Source: Lentzea albidocapillata subsp. violacea (GTDB taxonomy: Bacteria; Actinomycetota; Actinomycetes; Mycobacteriales; Pseudonocardiaceae). Taken from it: a stretch of 64,000 nucleotides of DNA. The notes below the pieces were generated by a model. It saw only the letters and a list, made by a program, of their open reading frames with translations. It ran no database searches and had not been told where the DNA came from. The stretch is taken from positions 1 to 64,000 of the forward strand of contig NZ_FNET01000008.1 in assembly GCF_900100275.1 (NCBI RefSeq), given 5' to 3'. Positions within the stretch are counted from its first letter, which is position 1. The number at the start of each line of letters is the position of its first letter. The position numbers and the translations under genes are program-made. Positions 57,670 to 64,000 of the stretch are shown piece by piece.

Positions 57670-58956
57670 ATGGTCATTGACGAAGAACACGCGTACCGGG
57701 TGTGCTCCGCACGTGACGCCCGCTTCGACGGGTGCTTCATCCACGCGGTCCGCACGACCGGCATCTACTGCCGGCCGTCGTGCCCCGCGGTGACCCCGAA
57801 GCGCCGCAACAGCCAGTTCTTCCTGACGGCCGCCGCGGCGCAGTCGGCCGGTTTCCGCGCCTGCCGCCGCTGCCTGCCCGACGCCGTGCCCGGCTCCCCC
57901 GAGTGGAACCTCCGCGCGGACCTGGCCGGCCGGGCGATGCGCCTGATCAGCGACGGCATCGTGGAACGCGACGGCGTGACGGGCCTGGCCGGAAGGCTCG
58001 GCTACTCGGAACGCCACCTCACCCGCGTGCTGACCGCCGAACTGGGCGCCGGTCCGCTGGCCCTGGCCCGCGCCCACCGCGCCCACGCCGCCCGGCTGCT
58101 GATCGAGACGACCGAACTGCCGTTCGCCGACATCGCGTTCGCCGCGGGCTTCGCGTCGGTGCGCCAGTTCAACGACACGATCCGCATGGTGTTCGCCTCG
58201 ACACCGTCCGACATGCGGGGCCGCGGCAAAGCCCCTGTCGGCACGCCGGGCCGCATCGTCCTGCGCCTGCCGTACCGGGCGCCGTTCGACGCCACGGGCC
58301 TGCTCGCCCACTTCCGGGCGCACGCGTTGCCCGGCGTCGAGGAGGTGACCGCCGACTCCTACGCCCGGACGCTGTCACTCCCGCACGGCGAGGCAACGGT
58401 CCGCCTGACGTTCCCGGCCGACCACGTCCTGTGCTCACTGCGCCTCGCCGACGTGCGGGACCTGGGCGCGGCCGTCTCCCGCGTCCGCCGCCTCCTCGAC
58501 CTCGACGCCGACCCGATGGCCGTCGACGAGTTCCTGGGCGCGGACCCGATCATCGGCCCCCTGGTCCGCGAGACCCCCGGCATCCGCGTGGCGGGCAGCG
58601 TCGACGGCGCCGAGACCCTGCTGCGCCTGGTGGCCCCGTTCACCGGCGTCCCGCTGCAGATCCCGGACGGCAACCTGACCCACCTCTACGCGGCCGGAGA
58701 CCACCCCGTCACCGAGGCGCTGGCGAACGGCAGACTCGTCGTGGACGTGGGCCGCTCCATGGAGGACCTGACCGAAGAACTGACCCCGTTGGCCGGCCCA
58801 GCGGTGGCCGACGAGGTGGCCATGCGAGTGCTGGGCGCACCGGACGTGCTGGTGCTCCCCCGAGCCTCACGACACCTGACTTCCCACGGCCCGGACTGGC
58901 GGCCGTGGCGCTCCTACGCCGGAGCACACCTGACGAGGAAGGCAGCAACATCATGA
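57670..58956 (+). CDS. Ada-type methylphosphotriester sensor with AraC HTH and degenerate AlkA domain
   Basis: A 428-residue fusion. Residues 1-75 are the Ada zinc domain (RTTGIYCRPSCPA with the methyl-acceptor Cys, and FRACRRCLPD closing the Cys4 site). Residues 80-180 are an AraC helix-turn-helix (DGVTGLAGRLGYSERHLTRVL, LLIETTELPFADIAFAAGFASVRQFNDTIR). The rest resembles AlkA glycosylase (N-terminal domain VLRLPYRAPFDATGLLAHF, final GPDWRPWRSYAGAHL). The helix-hairpin-helix is lost (LTPLAGPAVADEVAMR in place of PGIGxWTA) and the catalytic Asp block reads VLPRAS. It probably senses methylated DNA and regulates, but cannot excise bases. Start ATG 57670; coupled to ogt. Confidence 0.85.
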   Translation: MVIDEEHAYRVCSARDARFDGCFIHAVRTTGIYCRPSCPAVTPKRRNSQFFLTAAAAQSAGFRACRRCLPDAVPGSPEWNLRADLAGRAMRLISDGIVERDGVTGLAGRLGYSERHLTRVLTAELGAGPLALARAHRAHAARLLIETTELPFADIAFAAGFASVRQFNDTIRMVFASTPSDMRGRGKAPVGTPGRIVLRLPYRAPFDATGLLAHFRAHALPGVEEVTADSYARTLSLPHGEATVRLTFPADHVLCSLRLADVRDLGAAVSRVRRLLDLDADPMAVDEFLGADPIIGPLVRETPGIRVAGSVDGAETLLRLVAPFTGVPLQIPDGNLTHLYAAGDHPVTEALANGRLVVDVGRSMEDLTEELTPLAGPAVADEVAMRVLGAPDVLVLPRASRHLTSHGPDWRPWRSYAGAHLTRKAATS

Positions 58957-59450
58957 CCGTCGCGCACACGTCCACTGTGGACACCCCGGCGGGGCCGTTC
59001 ACCGCGATCGTCGCGCCGGACGGAGCAGTGCTCGCCAGCGGCTGGACCGCCGACCTGGCCCTGCTGACGCCCCAGATCCACGCCACCCTGATGCCGTCCG
59101 AGATCACCACGCGACCGGACCTGGGCGACGTCACCAAGGCGACCATCGCCTACCACGAGGGCGACCTGACGGCGATCGACACGATCGAGGTCCGCCAGAA
59201 GTCGGGCCCGTTCCTCCAGCACGCCTGGGACGTCCTGCGCACGGTGAAGGCAGGCGAACCGGTCACCTACTCCGAGTACGCCGAACTCGCCGGCCGCCCG
59301 GCCGCGATCAGGGCAGCGGCCTCGGCCTGCGCCCGCAACTCCGCGGCCCTCTTCGTCCCCTGCCACCGAGTGATCCGCATCGGCGGCAACATGGGCGGCT
59401 TCCGCTGGGGCCTGGACGTCAAGCGCTGGCTACTCGCCCACGAGAACTAA
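58953..59450 (+). CDS. ogt: Methylated-DNA-[protein]-cysteine S-methyltransferase
   Basis: A 165-residue O6-methylguanine repair protein: N-terminal ribonuclease-H-like part (VDTPAGPFTAIVAPDGAVLASG), then GEPVTYSEYAELAGRPAAIRAAASACARNS and the active-site motif VPCHRVIRI with the acceptor Cys. It directly transfers the methyl from DNA to itself. The ATG at 58953 overlaps the Ada-type gene stop in an ATGA box, so the sensor and the suicide enzyme are one operon, a split adaptive-response arrangement common in actinobacteria. Confidence 0.95.
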   Translation: MTVAHTSTVDTPAGPFTAIVAPDGAVLASGWTADLALLTPQIHATLMPSEITTRPDLGDVTKATIAYHEGDLTAIDTIEVRQKSGPFLQHAWDVLRTVKAGEPVTYSEYAELAGRPAAIRAAASACARNSAALFVPCHRVIRIGGNMGGFRWGLDVKRWLLAHEN

Positions 59451-59941
59451 CCGACGAGATCGATCTCCGGCACGGCCACCGCGGACACCAGCTCGGTCCC
59501 ACACCGAGGACAAGAGCAGGCCTCCGGAGCCGCGCCGGACCTCAAGCACCCCTCGATGCCAAGCCACTCACCAACCCCGTCGTCCCGGCACGTGTGGCAA
59601 CCAACGCGATAGTTGAGCTGCACCCACGGCTCCGCAGTCAGTTCCGAAGCCTGCACCTCGGGCTCCACCAGGTCACTGAACGGCGCCCACCACGACGAGA
59701 TCCGGCACCGCAACCTCCGCTCGGCACCATGATCGGAGGCATCGAACGCACTGACACGCACCGGAGCCGGATGCTCGCCGCCGGAACAGAGCCCGTACGG
59801 CATGCCGTGCTGCAACCGCACAACGCGCCCGACCCGCAGACAGACAAGGCAGTCATGAACGAAGTCGAGCCGGTTCGACCACACGAAGTGGGCAGCCGGA
59901 CTGACGGTGACGCGGGCGGTGACTTCCACGTGGGACAGCAC
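59447..59941 (-). CDS. CxxC-rich protein of unknown function
   Basis: A 164-residue protein with many Cys: DCLVCLRVGR near residue 30, GCHTCRDDG at about 112 and SCPRCGTELVS close to the end, a zinc-ribbon-like spacing. The middle (APVRVSAFDASDHGAERRLRCRISSWWAPFSDL) is not recognised. GTG at 59941 is the first start; a later GTG (MTARVTVS) is possible. It overlaps the ogt stop by 4 bp in convergent orientation and borders repeat block B. Not assigned to a family; it could be a genuine zinc protein. Confidence 0.6.
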   Translation of the reverse strand: MLSHVEVTARVTVSPAAHFVWSNRLDFVHDCLVCLRVGRVVRLQHGMPYGLCSGGEHPAPVRVSAFDASDHGAERRLRCRISSWWAPFSDLVEPEVQASELTAEPWVQLNYRVGCHTCRDDGVGEWLGIEGCLRSGAAPEACSCPRCGTELVSAVAVPEIDLVG

Positions 59942-60039
59942 GAACCGAGGTTAGAGCCGCCGCCCGACCCCGTCCACACAGGACACCGCGCACAACGGGG
60001 CTACGGGGCAACCAGTCGACGGGTGACGCGCGACGGGGC

Positions 60040-60090
60040 AACCAGACGACGGGCGACGGGCGACGGGCGACGGGGCGACGGGGCGACGGC
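60040..60090. repeat. Short tandem repeat, 7-8-bp unit cgacggg
   Basis: About six consecutive cgacggg or cgacgggg units (acgacgggcgacgggcgacg and onward) precede the 72-bp units of block B. Just upstream, the phrase cgacggggcaaccag occurs twice with one change. Such short GC-rich units change in number by polymerase slippage. Block A has no equivalent. Confidence 0.7.
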
Positions 60091-60255
60091 GGAGCCGAGC
60101 CACCCTGCCGCCCAACGCAACGGCGGAGCCGAGGCGTCCCTCCGCGCGCGAAGGGCAACGGCGGAGCCGAGCCGCCCTGCCGCCAATGGCGATGGCGGAG
60201 CCGAGGCGTGTGAACCTCTCCCTGCCGGTCAAGCGGTGATGACGCAACCAGCCCG

Positions 60256-60380
60256 GCGATTGGGGCTTGACCTTGAGTGGGCGGGATGCTCCCCTCATGG
60301 GCACGGCCGGGCGCTTTTCAGCCCGGCCTTTTCCGGCCGTCAAGCATCCCGCCAGAGGCTCAAGGTCAAGCCCCAATCGC
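60256..60380. repeat. 125-bp element with 22-bp terminal inverted repeats, copy B
   Basis: The left arm 60256-60277 and the right arm 60359-60380 are exact reverse complements. Read on the minus strand, all 125 bases equal copy A at 39756-39880. The internal stems are the same (gcgggatgct near the left, agcatcccgc near the right, and the apical gccgggc). It lies 158 bp from the 3' end of sbcC. No target-site duplication is seen. Confidence 0.9.
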
Positions 60381-60538
60381 TATCGACGCGCAGCGGCGAT
60401 GACCGGCACCGGCCCGGTACTGCCCGCCCGGCCACCCACGCAAGGCGACCGCCCGCACGGCAGGCGACCACCCCGCTGGAACGCGACAAGCCAACGCAAG
60501 CCAACCCGCACGATCCCAACCTCGGCCCCCAGGCCCCA

Positions 60539-63415
60539 TCACCCCAGCGACATCTCCAAAGTCGACCCAGTCCGAGCCTTCCGAACCCTCAACCGAGTAG
60601 GAATCCGCTGCCGCAACTCCTCAACATGCGACACCAACCCCACCACCCGCCCCCCAGCACGCAACTCGTCCAACGTGTTCATCACGATGTCCAGCGTGTC
60701 CGAGTCCAACGTCCCGAACCCCTCATCAACGAACAGGGTGTCCAGCAACGCCCCACCGGTCTCGTTCGCCACCACGTCAGCCAACCCGAGCGCGAGCGAC
60801 AGCGAAGCGAGGAACGACTCCCCGCCGGACAGCGTCTTGGCCGGCCGGGCCCGCCCCGAGTAGTCGTCCAGCACGTCGAGGTTCAGCCCTCCGCGGGTCC
60901 CGCGCGCACCTGCCGTGTCGGAGTGCACGAAGCTGTACCGCCCCTGGCTCATCCGGTGCAGCCGGGCGGAGGCGGCGACCGCGACCTCCTCCAGCCTCGC
61001 CGCCAGCACGTACGACCTCAGGGTCATCTTCTTGGAGTTCTGCCCTCGCCCGTTGATCACGTCGGTCAGCGCGTCCAGCTCGGCGTAGGTGGCCTCCAAC
61101 GGCTCCAGGGACTTCCATTCGGCACGCAGCCGCGCGGCCAGCTCACCGACGCGCTCGAACGCCGCACGGGCACGAGCCAGGCCGGTGGCGGCCGACGAGG
61201 CCGCGGACCGGGCGGAGGACGCCGCCGCTGTCACCTCGGCCAGGTCCACCTCGGCGGCCGGGTCTACCTCGGCCAGTTCTTCCAGTGTCGCCGAGGCGGA
61301 AGCACGTGCGCGCTCCCAGGCGGCGATCTTGTCGTCCAGCGCCTGCAACTTGATCGCGGGGCGGGCGGCGGCGAGGGCGGCGTCGATGTCGGCGAAGCCT
61401 GCGGCGGCGGCCTGGCTGGCGACCAGGTTCCGCTGTTCCTCGATGCGGGCGGAGGCGCCGTCGCGGGCCGCGCGACGGTCTGCCAGTTCCACCAGGGCCT
61501 TCGACAGTCTGAGCAGGTGGTCGCGGCGGGTCAGGACGTCGTCGTGCTCGCCGCGCGCCTTGTCCAGCCGGGCGCCACGCTCCTCGACCACGGTCACCAG
61601 CGACGCGTGCTCGGTGCGCAGGCCCACCAGTTCCCGCTCGACCTGAGCCTTCTCCTCGCCCAGCTGGCGGGTCTTGGCTTCCAGGCCGACGAACTCGTTC
61701 TGGCGCTGCGAACGCGTGCGGGCCAGCTCCAGGGCCGCGCGGTACTCCGCGACGGCGGCGGCGGGCTCGTCCGAACCCAGGGCCTCCCAGCAGGCCTGGA
61801 TGCGCAGTTCGGCGGCGTGCGCGGCGCGCTCCGCCTCGTTGCGGCGGTCCAGAGCGGTCTGTTCCTCCTGCGCCGCGTCTTCCTCGTCGGTCGCGCCGAC
61901 GCCGCCGAGCATCGGTTGCGCGGGCGCGGGGTGTGACGGTGAGCCGCAGACGGCGCAGGGCTTGCCTCGTTTCAACGCCGCCGCGAGTTCGATGGCCATG
62001 TTCTCCAGGCGCTGGTGGCGCACCTGCTGGAGGACGTCCTTGGCCTTCTGGTGGATGTCGATCGCCTCGTGCAGCTGCTTTTTGGTGCGCTCCAACGCTT
62101 CCCCCGCCTCCGGCAGAGCGAGGGCGGCGTCCGCGCGGGACTTCAGCGACTCCAGGCGGGCCGAGGCTTCCGCCGCCGCGTCCAGCTGGAGACGGCATTG
62201 GGCTAGGCGTTCGGGCAGCACGTCCAGTTCGGCGCCGAGAGCCAGCAGACGGCGTTCGACCTGGTAGGAGGAGTTCTTCAGCACCGACAGCCTGCGCACG
62301 TCGGACTGCTGGCGTTCGGCTTCGGCGGCCAGTTCGCCCAGGCCGCCCGCCTCCTCGCGGTAGCGCTCGGCGTCCTCGCGCAACGACGAGCCGGTGTAAC
62401 CCAGGCGCTCCAGCGACTCGCGCGCCTGGGCCTCGTCGCGGACGGCGAACTCGTAGGACTGCTGCAGTTTCGCGATCTCACCGAACGCCGGCACGACAGG
62501 GATCGCGCGGCGGGCGGCGTCGCGTTCGGCGAACCACGACGCCGAGTCGGCGGCCTCCACGCGGGCCAGCAGCTCGCGGGCCTCGCGCACCCGGCGGATC
62601 TGCTCGGCGTGCACGCGGGCCTGGGCCAGCAACGCGTCCGCGCCGTCGGCCACGCCCGCCGTCTCCTCCGACAGCGCACCGGCCTCCGCCACGGCGGCGG
62701 AAAGGCGCTCCAGCACGGATTCCAGCCAGCCCGGCTCACACGACGGCTCGCCGCCGGCGGCTTCCGCCACGCGGTGCATGAGCTCGTCGGCACCCTTGCG
62801 GCGTTCCTCCAGCACCCGGCCGGCGGCGACGCGCCTGTCGCGGAACCACTTCTCCACGTCGAGGAACCGCTCGGTGCCGAAGAGCTTCTCCAGCAACACC
62901 TCTCGTTCGGCCGTGTCCGAGCGCAGGAACCGCGCGAACTCGCCCTGCGGCAGCAGCACGACCTGGAAGAACTGCTCGTACGACATGCCCAGCATGTCCT
63001 CGACCGCGCGCGCCACGTCGTCGATGCGGGTGATGCCCTCGCCGTCCCAGCCCGCGAGCCAGGTCAGCGTGCACTTCGCGGGCTGCGTGGTGAAGCCGCC
63101 GCCGCGCTTCTTCGGGCGGTCGAACTCCGGCGAGCGCACGATTCGGAAGCGCCGCGACTGCACCGTGAGCTCCAGCGACACCTCCGTCGGCACCCGGGGG
63201 TCGGCGTACTCGCACCGGAGCTTCTTCACGTCGCCACGCGCGCCCGGCACCCGGCCGAACAACGCGAACGCCACGGCGTCGAGCAACGTCGTCTTGCCCG
63301 CGCCCGTGTCGCCGTGCAGCAGGAACAGCCCGTCCGCGCCCAGCTCGTCGAAGTCGACGGCCTCGGGCTTCGGGTAGGGCCCGAACGCTGTCAGTTCCAG
63401 GCGGTGCAGTCTCAT
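60539..63415 (-). CDS. sbcC: Exonuclease SbcCD, SMC-type ATPase subunit SbcC
   Basis: The 958-residue coiled-coil ATPase partners the SbcD nuclease, opening hairpins and processing breaks. It begins MRLHRLELTAFGPYPKPEAV with Walker A HGDTGAGKTT. Long heptad coils flank the zinc hook GKPCAVCGSPSHP at mid-protein. The C-terminal ATPase lobe has signature LSGGESFLASLSLALGLADV, Walker B LLDTLFVDEGFGTLD and a final H-loop VSHVEEL. ATG at 63415 overlaps the sbcD stop in an ATGA box. The last ~30 codons favour T-ending codons (ACT, GTT, CCT), unlike the rest. SbcCD cuts palindrome hairpins, notable next to the palindromic element B. Confidence 0.95.
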   Translation of the reverse strand: MRLHRLELTAFGPYPKPEAVDFDELGADGLFLLHGDTGAGKTTLLDAVAFALFGRVPGARGDVKKLRCEYADPRVPTEVSLELTVQSRRFRIVRSPEFDRPKKRGGGFTTQPAKCTLTWLAGWDGEGITRIDDVARAVEDMLGMSYEQFFQVVLLPQGEFARFLRSDTAEREVLLEKLFGTERFLDVEKWFRDRRVAAGRVLEERRKGADELMHRVAEAAGGEPSCEPGWLESVLERLSAAVAEAGALSEETAGVADGADALLAQARVHAEQIRRVREARELLARVEAADSASWFAERDAARRAIPVVPAFGEIAKLQQSYEFAVRDEAQARESLERLGYTGSSLREDAERYREEAGGLGELAAEAERQQSDVRRLSVLKNSSYQVERRLLALGAELDVLPERLAQCRLQLDAAAEASARLESLKSRADAALALPEAGEALERTKKQLHEAIDIHQKAKDVLQQVRHQRLENMAIELAAALKRGKPCAVCGSPSHPAPAQPMLGGVGATDEEDAAQEEQTALDRRNEAERAAHAAELRIQACWEALGSDEPAAAVAEYRAALELARTRSQRQNEFVGLEAKTRQLGEEKAQVERELVGLRTEHASLVTVVEERGARLDKARGEHDDVLTRRDHLLRLSKALVELADRRAARDGASARIEEQRNLVASQAAAAGFADIDAALAAARPAIKLQALDDKIAAWERARASASATLEELAEVDPAAEVDLAEVTAAASSARSAASSAATGLARARAAFERVGELAARLRAEWKSLEPLEATYAELDALTDVINGRGQNSKKMTLRSYVLAARLEEVAVAASARLHRMSQGRYSFVHSDTAGARGTRGGLNLDVLDDYSGRARPAKTLSGGESFLASLSLALGLADVVANETGGALLDTLFVDEGFGTLDSDTLDIVMNTLDELRAGGRVVGLVSHVEELRQRIPTRLRVRKARTGSTLEMSLG

Positions 63416-64000
63416 TGCTCCTGCTCCCTCGCCACGGACGCGAACGCCTCGCGCAGCAACGCCTTCTCCGCCTCGGAAGGCTCGGAGCCGCGGGCGTCCG
63501 ACACGAAGCAGCAGGCCACTTCCTCGTCGGAACGGCCGCGCACCCGGTCCGCGTAGGTCATGTTGTGCTGCAGACCCTGCTCCGGCCGCCACTCCACGTG
63601 CACCGCGTGCTCGAACCGCTTCTGCAACTGCCGCAACGCGTCCATCGGCCGCACGTGGTCCGTCAGCACGACCGACAGGAAATGGTCTTCCAGCGGCGTG
63701 TGCGCCGGGTCCTCCAGCACCTCGGCCAGCGTCCCGCTCACCACGGCCAGCTCCCGCGGCACCGGCAGGTCACGCCTCTCCACGCCGACGAGCCCGCCCG
63801 CGTCCAGCTCGACCAGCCACACCGACTTGCGGTGCCGCGCCTCGGAGAACGAGTACGCCAGCGGACTTCCCGAGTACCTCAGGTTCTCCGCCAGGGTCTG
63901 CGGCCCGTGCAGATGCCCGAGGGCCACGTAGTCGACGCCCGCGAACACCTGCATCGACACGTCCTGAACGCCACCCACCGCGATGGTGCGCTCGGACTCC
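63412..64000 (-). CDS. sbcD: Exonuclease SbcCD nuclease subunit SbcD, C-terminal part (cut by window edge)
   Basis: The reading frame is open to the end of the window. The visible 195 residues start SERTIAVGGVQDVSMQVFAGVDYVALGHLHGPQ, where ALGHLHGPQ carries the last metal-binding histidines of the calcineurin-like nuclease. YSGSPLAYSFSEARHRKSVWLVELD and the capping domain follow, ending in AREQEQ. The N-terminal metal motifs (DTHLG and others) lie beyond 64000. It is translated with sbcC through a 4-base overlap. Confidence 0.93.
   Translation of the reverse strand, partial: ESERTIAVGGVQDVSMQVFAGVDYVALGHLHGPQTLAENLRYSGSPLAYSFSEARHRKSVWLVELDAGGLVGVERRDLPVPRELAVVSGTLAEVLEDPAHTPLEDHFLSVVLTDHVRPMDALRQLQKRFEHAVHVEWRPEQGLQHNMTYADRVRGRSDEEVACCFVSDARGSEPSEAEKALLREAFASVAREQEQ

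Larger units (their letters stand above)
59990..60538. repeat. Repeat block B: modular non-coding repeats
   Basis: A gap without a credible gene between the CxxC gene and sbcC. From left to right it holds a short tandem run of about six cgacggg units (60040-60090), about two inverted 72-bp units (tail ggcggagccgaggcg ending at 60136 and 60208), the 125-bp palindromic element (60256-60380) and a sequence that matches the reverse complement of the 93-bp unit of block A (to about 60510). Its order and orientation mirror block A at about 39620-40080. Open frames crossing it are shadows. Confidence 0.85.

Noticed and set aside
1..64000. tRNA, rRNA and CRISPR arrays
   Set aside because: No T-loop-like sequence with a matching cloverleaf, no rRNA segments and no regularly spaced short repeats with unique spacers were seen; the tandem units in blocks A and B have no spacers.
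1..64000. A biosynthetic cluster or prophage
   Set aside because: The content is housekeeping and follows a conserved actinobacterial order; there are no PKS/NRPS, terpene or phage structural genes.

Overview
The window is high-GC (about 70%) actinobacterial chromosome: GTG and occasional TTG starts, dense 1-4 base stop/start overlaps and mostly C/G-ending codons. Gene content and order follow a block conserved in mycobacteria and relatives (glgC, glgM, Rv1211-like, tagA, Rv1209-like, gpgS, folP2-like, LOG protein, dapE, dapD, dapC, fdxC, mshB, lpqW, typA, phhB, pimE, ychF). Together with the family mix this points to a Pseudonocardiales organism of the Lentzea/Saccharothrix/Actinosynnema type. 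That placement is inference from gene content, not a database match.

Layout. 1-0.3 kb: right end of an IS3-family element. 0.4-2.9 kb: divergent glgC/glgM (ADP-glucose to maltose-1-phosphate and glycogen). 2.9-9.5 kb: lipoprotein, MFS exporter with divergent LysR regulator, secreted amidohydrolase, leucyl aminopeptidase. 9.8-14.5 kb: the 55-aa Rv1211-like gene, PaaX regulator plus enoyl-CoA hydratase, and a tightly coupled reverse operon padR - HAAS membrane protein - DivIVA-like - SRPBCC - tagA - DUF6221-like. 14.6-19.0 kb: a compact cydABDC cluster (cytochrome bd and its assembly exporter). 19-20.2 kb: gpgS with a shrunken dihydropteroate-synthase-like gene. 20.3-24.3 kb: secreted S15-type hydrolase, winged-helix protein, two LOG-family proteins. 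24.3-28.9 kb: lysine/diaminopimelate genes dapE, dapD, dapC with ferredoxin fdxC. 29.3-31.3 kb: GNAT protein, small membrane protein, mycothiol gene mshB. 31.4-39.3 kb: a five-gene peptide ABC importer (dppA-B-C-D-F order) and lpqW. 39.4-42.6 kb: repeat block A, typA, a 51-aa Lys/Cys-rich protein. 42.8-45 kb: YCII protein, an attenuator-controlled trpS, an SRPBCC-Nudix fusion. 45-50 kb: a two-component system facing a LolA-like/ABC exporter operon. 50-54.4 kb: SDR oxidoreductase and a thiamine importer under a TPP riboswitch. 54.4-57.6 kb: phhB, pimE, two small membrane proteins, ychF. 57.6-59.9 kb: Ada-type repair regulator plus ogt and a CxxC protein. 60-60.5 kb: repeat block B. 60.5-64 kb: sbcC and the 3' part of sbcD.

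Themes. Cell-envelope and storage carbohydrate genes (glgC, glgM, gpgS, lpqW, pimE) are interspersed with the diaminopimelate pathway and redox protection (mshB, cyd). RNA-level control is visible twice: a Trp leader/terminator before trpS and a TPP riboswitch before thiB. Several proteins are clearly shorter than their families because internal, often catalytic, segments are missing while both ends are kept (CydA, CydB, CydD, CydC, the FolP2-like protein, the AlkA domain).

The most unusual structure is a 125-bp element with 22-bp perfect terminal inverted repeats. It occurs twice, base-for-base identical and in opposite orientation, inside larger modular repeat blocks 20.4 kb apart. No rRNA, tRNA, CRISPR array or phage region was recognised.
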